A stretch of DNA of 13,510 nt from DATCYX01 sp037444705. Lineage in GTDB: Bacteria > Chloroflexota > Anaerolineae > Anaerolineales > UBA4823. This document shows, piece after piece, positions 6,604-13,389 of the stretch. The position numbers were made by a program, and so were the translations under genes. Where the stretch lies: contig JBBILY010000082.1 in NCBI GenBank assembly GCA_037444705.1, positions 1 through 13,510 on the forward strand, written 5' to 3'. Each line of letters begins with the position of its first letter. Positions within the stretch are counted from its first letter, which is position 1. Under the pieces are notes generated by a model. That model was not told where the DNA came from and searched no databases. It worked only from the letters and a program-made list of their open reading frames with translations.

Positions 6604-8850
6604 TCATTCGTAACGCAAAGCCTCCACAGGTTGCAGGCGGGTGGCGCGGTAAGCCGGATAGAGGCCACCGATTAAACCCAGCAAAATAGCCACGACAATG
6701 GCGCGGGCGAAGGCAGTCCATTCCCAGTGGGCGCTGAAGAAACTGCCCATCATGGGCGCCTGTTGGCTCAGGTACACCAGGGCAAAGGCGGTCACAACCC
6801 CGCCCACTCCACCTAAAATCCCCAGCAGGAGGGCTTCGTTTAGCACCATGCCCAGGATGCGGCGCTGACTCCAGCCCAGAGCGCGCAATACGCCGATCTC
6901 GCGCGTGCGCTCGAAGACCGACATGAGCATGGTGTTGAGCACCCCGATACCGCCCACGAGGATCGCCAGGAGGGAAATTCCATTGATGAGGATATCGGTG
7001 GATTGGAAATCTGGCATTTGCTCAACAAATTCCCCGCTGAGAGCGGCATAAACCTCAGGAAATTGGGTGTTGATCCGCTCCACGATGGCGGCTGCCTGGG
7101 AGGGCTCGTTCACCTTGACCGCAAACATGCTGACCTTGCGGGGGCGGCCGACAAACGCCTGGAGGTCGCGCAGGGTGACAATCCCGCCTAACTCCTCCCA
7201 GGCGACAGTGCTTTCAAAGATTCCGACGATGCGGAAGCGCACCCCGCTCACATCCAGGGTGTCTCCCACCTTCTTTTGTAAGGCTTCAGCCATCATCCGC
7301 CCCAGGAGAATCTGATGGTTGGTGGTCAGGGGTTTTCCCTCCACCACATGATAGCGCTGGATGAAGAAATCATTGGGATCAAGGCCCCACAAGACCAGGA
7401 ATCCCCTATTCTCGGGCTGCATCACCGCGGTGAAGAGAATGCCGCTGACGCTCTGCACGCCGGGCATGGCGATGATTTTCTCCCCAATGCGTTCGTCTAT
7501 ATAACTGAAGCCGGTATCCCCCACTCCCGCCTGTCGGATCATGATTTCTGCGCGGGCGCCGCCGAATATTTGGCTCATATCCTCGGCAATGGCGCTAATC
7601 ATCACCTCCAGGGCGACAATGGCGCCAACGGTAATGCTGATGACGCCCAGGGTGAGCAGGGTGCGCGTGGTGCGTTGCCACAGGTTTTGCCAGGCCATAC
7701 CACCCAGCGGCAGACGGCGCACTTTGCTGGCGCCGCCGCCTTCGTAACGTAGAGCCTCCACCGGCTGCAAGCGGGCGGCGCGCCAGGCCGGGTACAGACC
7801 TCCCGTCAGGCCCAGGAGAAGCACCACCGTAAAAGCCTGAGCCAGCAAGTTGGGGGTGATGCCACTCAGGTTAACCCCGAAGGCTACGGTTTTCTTGGTG
7901 ATGGCAGACACCGCCAGGTATCCTAGACCGCTACCAAAAATGCCTCCCAACAGGCATATCAGCACCGATTCACTCAGGATCATCCAGAGCACACGGCGGC
8001 TGCTCCAGCCCACGGCGCGCAAGACGCCGATCTCACGCGTGCGCTCGTAAACGGACATCATTTGGGCGTTCATCATCCCCACGCCACCCAGGATGACTGC
8101 CAATCCCCCAATCACCCACACGTATCCTTGCAAGGCGTCATCAAAGTATTGTTTGCTGGCAAATTCCTCGATCCCGCTGATCTCCAGGTCGGGAAATTGG
8201 CGCCGCACGCGGCTGATGAAGCGCTCGCGCAAGGACGGGTTTTTCAGTTGGACATAGAACAGGCTCACCTCGCGCGATTTGGCGAGCAGTTCCTGAGCAT
8301 CTTCCAGGTTTAACACCACCCCAGAATCCTCAAAGGCGTCGCCAGTCTGATAGATGCCCACCACGCGAAAGACGCTATTAACCAGGCGCAGGCTATCTCC
8401 CGGCTCTTTACCCAACACCTCAGCCAGGGCGGAGCCGATGAGGATCGGCTTGCCGTGGGTTGGCCGCGCCTGGCGCGACGACAACCCCACCCCGCGCACG
8501 ATCTGGAAGCGTTCCAGGATGAAGGAATCCGGCGGATAGCCAAAGACATACAGGTAGGGTTGGCCCTCCCCAGAGGTGAATCCCTGAAGCATAGGGCTGA
8601 GGCGCGCCACCTCGGGCATGGCTGCGATCTGCACGCCGATCTCTTCTTTAACGCTGCTGAAACTGATGTCGTAGGCGTTGGGCTGGCTGATGACCAGGTC
8701 GGCCTTGCTGCCGGAGAGCATCTGGCTGTAACCAATCTTCAGGCCGTTAGCCATGGCGCCCAGACCGATGATAGCGGTCACTCCAATGGCGACGCCAAAG
8801 ATGGTGAGCGAAGTGCGGATTTTACGGCGCAAAAGGTTTTTGAGGATCAT
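6604..8850 (-). CDS. Double-length FtsX/MacB-type ABC permease (two permeases fused in tandem)
   Basis: The membrane permease of the exporter. The polypeptide (about 748 residues) contains two complete copies of the same architecture: N-terminal TM helix, extracytoplasmic MacB-like domain, then three TM helices. Counting from the upstream TTG (8871), the coupling-helix motif ERTREIGVLRA recurs at about 276 and 654, and each half ends with LQPVEALRYE, a spacing of 378 residues. The usual homodimer is thus encoded in one chain; MacB and LolC/E subunits normally have a single copy. I prefer ATG 8850 (MILKNLLRRKIRT, the common beginning of this family) over TTG 8871; neither has a strong RBS. The halves have diverged clearly (for example IFGVAIGV against LGVISITV in the first helix), so the duplication is old. 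Confidence 0.93.
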   Translation of the reverse strand: MILKNLLRRKIRTSLTIFGVAIGVTAIIGLGAMANGLKIGYSQMLSGSKADLVISQPNAYDISFSSVKEEIGVQIAAMPEVARLSPMLQGFTSGEGQPYLYVFGYPPDSFILERFQIVRGVGLSSRQARPTHGKPILIGSALAEVLGKEPGDSLRLVNSVFRVVGIYQTGDAFEDSGVVLNLEDAQELLAKSREVSLFYVQLKNPSLRERFISRVRRQFPDLEISGIEEFASKQYFDDALQGYVWVIGGLAVILGGVGMMNAQMMSVYERTREIGVLRAVGWSSRRVLWMILSESVLICLLGGIFGSGLGYLAVSAITKKTVAFGVNLSGITPNLLAQAFTVVLLLGLTGGLYPAWRAARLQPVEALRYEGGGASKVRRLPLGGMAWQNLWQRTTRTLLTLGVISITVGAIVALEVMISAIAEDMSQIFGGARAEIMIRQAGVGDTGFSYIDERIGEKIIAMPGVQSVSGILFTAVMQPENRGFLVLWGLDPNDFFIQRYHVVEGKPLTTNHQILLGRMMAEALQKKVGDTLDVSGVRFRIVGIFESTVAWEELGGIVTLRDLQAFVGRPRKVSMFAVKVNEPSQAAAIVERINTQFPEVYAALSGEFVEQMPDFQSTDILINGISLLAILVGGIGVLNTMLMSVFERTREIGVLRALGWSQRRILGMVLNEALLLGILGGVGGVVTAFALVYLSQQAPMMGSFFSAHWEWTAFARAIVVAILLGLIGGLYPAYRATRLQPVEALRYE

Positions 8851-8895
8851 GGCAGGTTCTGAGTGACGCAATCCAAAGGGTGAGTGGCCCAGGTC

Positions 8896-9543
8896 TCAGG
8901 TAGGCAGGTTCGGGTCTGCTTCCAAGAGGTTGACAAAAACATGGGTGATAAGTTGGGTGAGCTCATTGTGTCGTTCTTGCACCACAGGATCACCCAGCAC
9001 CTCCAGAACATACAGGCCAGTCATTAAGGCGGAGAGCAGGCGCACAACCAGCGAAGCTTCGATCTCGCCCATCCGTCCCTGCGGGAAGCGCCCATGGAGA
9101 TGACTTTCCAGGGTTTGCAGGTTGGGCAACACCAGTTCCTGGTAGTAGCGCCGCCGCAATTCGGGATTGACCATTATCTCTGAGAGCACAGATTGAAGCA
9201 TGGCCCAGTTCTGGTGGGTGAATTGGTAGCGGTTGTGTAAAATGGTTTGGATAAACCCGCTCATTTCTTGCAGCAGGTTTTGCTCCTTGGGTATGATCAG
9301 GTGTTGGTTTTCGCTCAGGCAGGTCATGATGCCCAAGAGCAAATCTTCCTTGCTGGTGAAGTAGTTATACAGGCTGCCTTCGGAGATATCGGCAGCTTTG
9401 GCGATATCGCGCGTCGTAGTGCGGTGGAAACCCTTTTCGGCAAACAGGCGAGCGGCAACCTCCAGGATTTGATTGCGACGCGCCATGGCGCGCCGTTGAC
9501 GGCGATCGGACGGGCTCTTTTTATCGGTCAAGGTATCAGGCAT
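8896..9543 (-). CDS. TetR/AcrR-family transcriptional regulator
   Basis: A DNA-binding repressor, 215 residues. After a basic N-terminal tail (RRQRRAMARR) comes the TetR helix-turn-helix (about residues 26-70): ILEVAARLFAEKGF, TTTRDIAKAADIS, then EGSLYNYFTSKEDLL. The C-terminal ligand and dimerisation domain is alpha-helical and not diagnostic of a ligand. It is the first gene of the efflux operon, 45 bp before ATG 8850 of the permease, so it probably represses its own operon and responds to a compound the exporter removes. Palindromes that suit such a repressor overlap its promoters (9563-9614). The RBS is poor (GGGA), possibly keeping repressor levels low. Confidence 0.93.
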   Translation of the reverse strand: MPDTLTDKKSPSDRRQRRAMARRNQILEVAARLFAEKGFHRTTTRDIAKAADISEGSLYNYFTSKEDLLLGIMTCLSENQHLIIPKEQNLLQEMSGFIQTILHNRYQFTHQNWAMLQSVLSEIMVNPELRRRYYQELVLPNLQTLESHLHGRFPQGRMGEIEASLVVRLLSALMTGLYVLEVLGDPVVQERHNELTQLITHVFVNLLEADPNLPT

Positions 9544-9554
9544 AACATTCCCAG

Positions 9555-9576
9555 ATTATATCGTGACAATAGTCAC
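9555..9576 (-). promoter_or_regulatory. tetR-proximal -10 element with overlapping palindromic operator candidate
   Basis: Read on the minus strand, a consensus TATAAT (9555-9560) is preceded within its spacer by a perfect palindrome, GTGAC-TATT-GTCAC (9563-9576). Its -35 region is poor. An RNA starting about 7 nt downstream would leave almost no leader before ATG 9543. A palindrome in the spacer is a common repressor position. Confidence 0.5.
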
Positions 9577-9579
9577 ATT

Positions 9580-9614
9580 ATGAGTGAACGTTCATTTATT
9601 GAGCGCTTACTCAT
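9580..9614. promoter_or_regulatory. Inverted-repeat operator candidate for the TetR regulator
   Basis: ATGAGTGAACG (9580-9590) and CGCTTACTCAT (9604-9614) form an 11-bp inverted repeat with two mismatches. Each arm sits in its own smaller palindrome: TGAACGTTCA (9585-9594, perfect) and TGAG-CGCTTA-CTCA (9600-9613). Palindromes of the TGAACGTTCA kind are frequent TetR-family targets. The element covers the expected start site (about 9606) of the distal tetR promoter, so binding there would block the operon. Confidence 0.5.
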
Positions 9615-9641
9615 TTTATTTCAGCCTCAACAAATCGTCAA
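9613..9641 (-). promoter_or_regulatory. Distal promoter of the tetR-ABC exporter operon
   Basis: On the minus strand TTGACG (9636-9641) and TAAAAT (9613-9618) are separated by exactly 17 bp, a good sigma-70-type promoter. The predicted start near 9606 lies inside the inverted-repeat operator candidate, giving a leader of about 63 nt before ATG 9543. Confidence 0.6.
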
Positions 9642-9714
9642 TATACCTCTCATTTGCGGCGGTTTTGGATAAAATATGTTCAGGCTGGTGGATATTCTCG
9701 GTGAGAGGTATTTT

Positions 9715-10071
9715 ATGCAAGTTCATTTCTATGCAACCTTGCGAGCGCTCGTTGGCCGCAAGACGGTGGAGTTTCCCTATCATCCAGGGATGACCTTGCG
9801 CCAACTGGTGGATGAAATTGTTACGGCTTATCCCCAGTTACGACGTGAATTGTTGGATGATCGAGGTGAACTCTATCACCACGTGCATGTGCTGGTCAAT
9901 GGACGCGATACGCCCTACCTGGAGAACGCTCTGGATACCCCGCTGCAGGAGGCGGATAGCGTGAGCGTCTTCCCTGCCGTAGGTGGGGGGAGTATGGCTA
10001 AGGCCCGCTCCAAATGCAGCCGTGGTTTTACTGGCGGTGACCCCGCAAGGGATAGGCTAACTTGGAAGTAA
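9715..10071 (+). CDS. moaD: MoaD/ThiS-family sulfur carrier with a C-terminal tail beyond its Gly-Gly
   Basis: A ubiquitin-fold sulfur carrier, probably the small subunit of molybdopterin synthase serving the tungsten enzyme encoded nearby. The fold runs from MQVHFYATLRALVG to SVSVFPAVGGG (residues 1-92, G90-G92 at 9982-9990). MoaD proteins normally stop at the second glycine, whose carboxylate becomes the thiocarboxylate. Here 26 residues follow (from S93) before the stop, so a protease would have to expose the Gly-Gly, or the tail is a recent extension. ATG 9715 is chosen because GAGAGG (9703-9708) is well placed and the fold starts there; an in-frame ATG at 9676 adds 13 unrelated residues. 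The 3' end overlaps the DUF1952 ORF by 10 nt. Confidence 0.85.
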   Translation: MQVHFYATLRALVGRKTVEFPYHPGMTLRQLVDEIVTAYPQLRRELLDDRGELYHHVHVLVNGRDTPYLENALDTPLQEADSVSVFPAVGGGSMAKARSKCSRGFTGGDPARDRLTWK

Positions 10072-10322
10072 CCTATTCTCAAACGCTGCGGGGCATCCCG
10101 ATATGGCTGGTGCGTGAATATCTACAGGAATTGGGCGATCAACCTGGGGCAGATGGCCAGGTTTTGGGCGCCGGCTGGGAAGCGCGCCTGAGCCAGTTGG
10201 ATGATTATCAAATTGGGAGTTTGCGCGTCGGTCAGGTGCTTTTGGAGATCAGAGCCACAGGTGAAGCATGGCACAGGTTGCAACCTGCTTTGGAGAAGAA
10301 GTTATTGCGGGCGGGAGGGTGA
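10062..10322 (+). CDS. DUF1952 (MoaD-related C-terminal domain) small protein ending in Gly-Gly
   Basis: An 86-residue protein starting at TTG 10062, with AAGGGATAGG just upstream as a possible RBS. Residues RGIPIWLVREYLQELG and GSLRVGQVLLEIR resemble, as I recall, the second domain of a Thermus MoaD-related protein (DUF1952), where it is fused behind a MoaD domain. Here it is a separate ORF in a different frame, overlapping the end of the MoaD gene. It ends in LLRAGG-stop, a free Gly-Gly C-terminus like those of sulfur carriers. Biochemical role unknown. A TAG at 10053-10055 closes this frame upstream, so a single frameshift would not restore a clean fusion. A strong terminator follows directly. 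Confidence 0.7.
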   Translation: MEVTYSQTLRGIPIWLVREYLQELGDQPGADGQVLGAGWEARLSQLDDYQIGSLRVGQVLLEIRATGEAWHRLQPALEKKLLRAGG

Positions 10323-10332
10323 GTAAAGATAG

Positions 10333-10362
10333 CCGCCTGAGAGAGGTCTCTCAGGCGGTTTT
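10333..10362 (+). terminator. Rho-independent terminator after the MoaD/DUF1952 pair
   Basis: A perfect 12-bp stem, CCGCCTGAGAGA (10333-10344) / TCTCTCAGGCGG (10347-10358), GG loop, then TTTTGTCGTCTTT. It lies between convergent genes. On the minus strand the stem is followed by CTATCTTT, so it may weakly terminate the AOR transcript as well. Confidence 0.93.
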
Positions 10363-10402
10363 GTCGTCTTTCAAAGGGGTGTGAAGATCGTCTTACCCGG
10401 AC

Positions 10403-12220
10403 TTAAATGATCTCCAATTCTTTCAATTTCGCCTCAGGCACCACACCATTGACCCAGCCGCGGGCTTTGTAATACTCTTCCAGCATCAAGTCCAATTCGC
10501 AAACGTGGCCCTTGGAGCCGGGCATGGTGGATGGCTCTTTGAGGAAGCGCTCAGGCAGATAATCGCTGCCCTCGCGAAAGCCGGCCAGGTTGTTGTAATA
10601 GCGCTCCAGGTTATAGATGCGCTCGCCGGCCTTGAGCACATCGTCGGCAGTGAAGGGCACACCGACCATGGCGGAGAATTGGGCGGCGTATTCTTCGGCG
10701 CCCTCCGCGAAGGCGCTGAACTTGCACAGATCCAGGCTGTCGGAGAAAGCGTGTAAGTCCTGGATCAGTTTGGTCAACTCGCCCTTGCCCTTCCACTCCA
10801 AGGGGTCGCTCTTAAGCGGGATGAGCGCCAGTTCACTGGCCGGGGTGTAGCCGCGCAGGTGGCAGGCGCCGCGGTTGCTGGTAGCATAGGCGATGCCCAT
10901 GCCTTTGAGGCCGCGCGGATCATAGGCCGGAATGGCCTGGCCTTTAACCGTCATGGCAATTTCGGGGTGACCCCAGGTTTTGGCGGCGCGCTCGGTGCTC
11001 TCGGCCAGGACGTTGCCCACACCTTCGCGGAAGGCGATCTTGCGCACGGTCTCAACCATGCCCATCGTATCGCCCCATCTCAAGCCGCCGCTGCCATTGG
11101 TGTAGCCCTTTTCACTAGCCTCCATGTACATGGAAAGCACATTGCCAGTTTCAATAGCATCCAGGCTGTAGTCATTGCACAGGTCAATCAGTTTTGCAAT
11201 CGCGGCCGCGTCGTCGTTGTCGCAGTTAGCCCCGAAAGCCCAGGCCGGTTCGTATTCCAGGCTCTCCATATGCAGGCCGGCGAATGGCCCCTCTTTAATC
11301 TCTACCTCCTTCTTACAGGCGACCGGACAGGCGTGGCAGGTAGGATCTTCCACCAGGATGTGTTCCTTGACCCATTCACCACTGACCCGTTCGGCTTTCT
11401 CGCCGAAGGAGGTTAACTGGCTGTTGCGGGTTGGCAGCGCCCCGATGTTGCTGACAATGTTCATCAACACGTTGGTGCCATACACCGAGAGACCGCCCTT
11501 GCGTGGGCTGGTGACGTTCTTCTCGTCCATAATGGTGGCCAGGGCGCGCTGATGGGCGGGTTTCCAGGCGTCTCGATCTTTGGCTTTGGGCATCTTTTTG
11601 GGTGCTTTAACCACGATCGCCTTTAGGTTTTTGCTTCCACCCACGCAGCCAGTGCCGCCCCGTCCGCTGGCGCGATCGTTCTCATTGACCCAGCAGGCAA
11701 AGCGTACCAGGTTCTCGCCGCCTGGGCCGATGGCGATGACGGTCAGGTCTTTTTCACCATACTTCTCCTTGAAGTATTTTACCGTCTCATGCACCCCTTT
11801 CCCCCAAACCTCTGAGGCGTCCAGAATTTCCACCTCGCCATCATGGACATAGGCGTAAACCGGCTTTTCGGCTTTGCCCTTGAAGATCAACCCATCAAAG
11901 CCAGCCCAGCGCAGGCGCGCCGCCGACCAGCCGCCATGATGGCTATCGGTGACGGTGCCGGTCAGAGGCGACTTGGTGACCACTGCCATCCGTCCGCTCA
12001 TGTTGGCTTCCGTGCCGGTGAGGGGGCCATTCATGAAGCACAAGATGTTTTCAGGAGAGAGGGGATCCACCTGGGGGCCGTTTTCAAATACATAACGAAC
12101 GCCCATGCCGCGCCCACCAATGTATTTCAATTTCCACTCCTCAGGGTGGGGGCGGTATTCGATCTTACCGCTGGTCAGGTCAACATGGGCAACTTTGTCT
12201 GCATAACCTCCGAGTGCCAT
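10403..12220 (-). CDS. aor: Aldehyde:ferredoxin oxidoreductase (tungsten-pterin, AOR family)
   Basis: Oxidises aldehydes to carboxylic acids with ferredoxin as electron acceptor, using a tungsto-bispterin and a [4Fe-4S] cluster; cytoplasmic and typically oxygen-sensitive. It is 605 residues, the standard length. Domain 1 has the family start GGYADKVAHVDLTSGKI and GGRGMG (residues 35-40). The cluster ligands are C295-x2-C298-x3-C302 and, much later, C499 (DLCKF), the spacing known for the hyperthermophilic AORs. Pterin-binding and catalytic regions are recognisable in EYEPAWAFGANC (322-333), D-Y-S-L-D-A-I-E-T-G (350-359) and DPRGLKGMGIAYATSNRG (434-451). No key residue seems missing. AGGAGGAAG (12224-12232) is a strong RBS for ATG 12220. 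It lies 156 bp downstream of the globin-MoaD fusion gene and is probably co-transcribed with it. Confidence 0.96.
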   Translation of the reverse strand: MALGGYADKVAHVDLTSGKIEYRPHPEEWKLKYIGGRGMGVRYVFENGPQVDPLSPENILCFMNGPLTGTEANMSGRMAVVTKSPLTGTVTDSHHGGWSAARLRWAGFDGLIFKGKAEKPVYAYVHDGEVEILDASEVWGKGVHETVKYFKEKYGEKDLTVIAIGPGGENLVRFACWVNENDRASGRGGTGCVGGSKNLKAIVVKAPKKMPKAKDRDAWKPAHQRALATIMDEKNVTSPRKGGLSVYGTNVLMNIVSNIGALPTRNSQLTSFGEKAERVSGEWVKEHILVEDPTCHACPVACKKEVEIKEGPFAGLHMESLEYEPAWAFGANCDNDDAAAIAKLIDLCNDYSLDAIETGNVLSMYMEASEKGYTNGSGGLRWGDTMGMVETVRKIAFREGVGNVLAESTERAAKTWGHPEIAMTVKGQAIPAYDPRGLKGMGIAYATSNRGACHLRGYTPASELALIPLKSDPLEWKGKGELTKLIQDLHAFSDSLDLCKFSAFAEGAEEYAAQFSAMVGVPFTADDVLKAGERIYNLERYYNNLAGFREGSDYLPERFLKEPSTMPGSKGHVCELDLMLEEYYKARGWVNGVVPEAKLKELEII

Positions 12221-12376
12221 TTTCTTCCTCCTATGAACGTGCTAAACGATTTTGACCTTTTGCTAATAAGGCACCAGGGTGTTCACTCGGCGATTGCTGT
12301 TTCCCTTTCCGATCACCTCCTTCGTCTTGTCCTGAATTCTCCGCCAGATGTTGGGTGTCTCCCCATCCTTGACCTT
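12221..12376 (-). other. Intergenic leader between fusion gene and AOR, with an orphan Shine-Dalgarno
   Basis: This 156-nt gap contains the AOR RBS at its end and, on the minus strand at 12311-12322, AAGGAGGTGATC, a 12-nt perfect complement to the usual 16S rRNA 3' end. No start codon lies at a normal distance after it. No promoter, terminator or recognisable riboswitch is visible. Confidence 0.55.
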
Positions 12377-13255
12377 TCATCTGCCGGGGGGAAAGAGGGC
12401 GATTTCGTCTTGCTTGTGTACGGGAGCGGCGAAACCCCTTTCGTAGGCAAGATCGCGCCCATTTAGCAGGATGCGCCAGCCGCGGCGAGGCACGTACACG
12501 GGTTTGACTTCCACCCACAGCGCCTCCTCCTTCTCTTCAGATTGCCAAAGGCGCTCCAAAGCCTCCGGGCGCACCTGAGGGTAGTAGTTGAAGAACTTGC
12601 GCAGCAGGTCAGCCACAGTGGAGCCGGGGCGAGCGGGGATGGTCAGTTCCTGGGCACCAACCAGCGTGCGCAGACGCCCATACAGGGAAAAACGCACCTC
12701 GAAATCGCCGTTGATAAATTCACGAGCGATCTGATAACCGAAGAGCATCTGATTGAGTTGCACAGAGAGGTATTTATTCCAACCAGCCATGGCGGGGGCA
12801 ATGGTCTCGGCGGGGAGGCCGGCTGCGTGCAGATAGTGGGCGAAGGCTGCCAGGGTTAAGCCGATGGAGGTGATGACATAGTTTGGAGGGGTGTGAATGC
12901 GGCGTGGGCCCAGGCCGGCGTGATAGTGTCCGGCGCGGAATAAATATTGGGCAAACTCGTCAGAGGTGTCAATGCCCAGGGTGCGGCTGAGCCACAGGGT
13001 AAAAAAACGCCGCCGCTCTTCCAGGTGTTCTTCATCCACTTGGGTTTCCCAACCCAGAATAGCGGCGGTCTCAGGCACGGAACGTAAGTAATCATAGGTG
13101 CCCACCACGAATTCGCGGGCGCGCTGTAGCAGGGTTTCTACAGTGCGCAGCATGGCAGCCCGCTCGTCTTGGCTGAGGTTGACGAAGCGTAACATGCGCT
13201 GCCATTCCTCGCATGGGTCTGGAGCTAAATTGTGGAGTTCCAGAGAGGCGTCCAC
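12377..13255 (-). CDS. Protoglobin domain fused to a MoaD/ThiS-like domain lacking the terminal Gly-Gly
   Basis: A 292-residue two-domain protein. Residues about 25-180 match the protoglobin/globin-coupled-sensor fold: LSQDERAAMLRTVETLL at the start, TYDYLRSVPETAAIL with a likely distal tyrosine (Y54 or Y56), and GHYHAGLG, where H112 is the likely heme-binding proximal histidine. Residues 184-292 are a ubiquitin-like sulfur-carrier fold: VRFSLYGRLRTLVG, PGSTVADLL, ILLNGRDL, then DEIALFPPGR-stop. Sulfur carriers end in Gly-Gly; this one ends Gly-Arg, so thiocarboxylate transfer is unlikely. I infer an O2- or redox-responsive regulator or partner of the pterin/AOR system. The start is GTG 13255, with AGGGA 5 nt upstream. 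The gene precedes AOR on the same strand. Confidence 0.85.
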   Translation of the reverse strand: MDASLELHNLAPDPCEEWQRMLRFVNLSQDERAAMLRTVETLLQRAREFVVGTYDYLRSVPETAAILGWETQVDEEHLEERRRFFTLWLSRTLGIDTSDEFAQYLFRAGHYHAGLGPRRIHTPPNYVITSIGLTLAAFAHYLHAAGLPAETIAPAMAGWNKYLSVQLNQMLFGYQIAREFINGDFEVRFSLYGRLRTLVGAQELTIPARPGSTVADLLRKFFNYYPQVRPEALERLWQSEEKEEALWVEVKPVYVPRRGWRILLNGRDLAYERGFAAPVHKQDEIALFPPGR

Positions 13256-13307
13256 ACAAATCCCTGAGGTAAGGAAACCTGGGCGAGCGGTTTGAACGAT
13301 CTATATA

Positions 13308-13336
13308 ATAATAGCATGAAGTGCAAACCAATGCAA
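13308..13336 (-). promoter_or_regulatory. Promoter of the globin-MoaD / AOR transcript
   Basis: On the minus strand TTGCAT (13331-13336), a 17-bp spacer, then an extended -10, TGC-TATTAT (TATTAT 13308-13313). The start is predicted near 13301, leaving a leader of about 46 nt to GTG 13255. An AT-rich TATATAG follows the -10. Confidence 0.65.
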
Positions 13337-13344
13337 CATTTTTT

Positions 13345-13354
13345 CGCTCGAGCG
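13345..13354. promoter_or_regulatory. Palindrome upstream of the globin-MoaD promoter
   Basis: CGCTCGAGCG is a perfect 10-bp palindrome centred about 49 bp before the predicted start, just upstream of the -35. This is a position used by activators. The binding protein is unknown and the site could be chance. Confidence 0.35.
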
Positions 13355-13389
13355 TGCATTTAATTCGCAAAATTCCCGCAAAATGTAGC

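Noticed and set aside
9982..10071. Sequencing frameshift in the G-run (9985-9990) splitting one MoaD-DUF1952 gene
   Set aside because: The DUF1952 frame is closed by TAG at 10053-10055, so a single-base correction would not give an uninterrupted fusion. The second ORF also has its own plausible RBS.
12221..12376. Molybdenum/tungsten cofactor riboswitch before AOR
   Set aside because: I could not recognise the conserved core or stem layout of the Moco/Tuco RNA; only an orphan Shine-Dalgarno is clear.
12377..12391. C-run frameshift (minus strand, 12386-12391) hiding a Gly-Gly end of the globin-MoaD protein
   Set aside because: Neither alternative frame gives a Gly-Gly terminus; one reads PPADERS..., the other SPRQMKG... 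with long unrelated tails. The in-frame FPPGR end fits the fold length.
10859..12466. Long plus-strand open frames antisense to AOR (10859-11416 and 11843-12466)
   Set aside because: They mirror codon bias of the AOR gene, have no recognisable domain or RBS, and AOR itself is certain.
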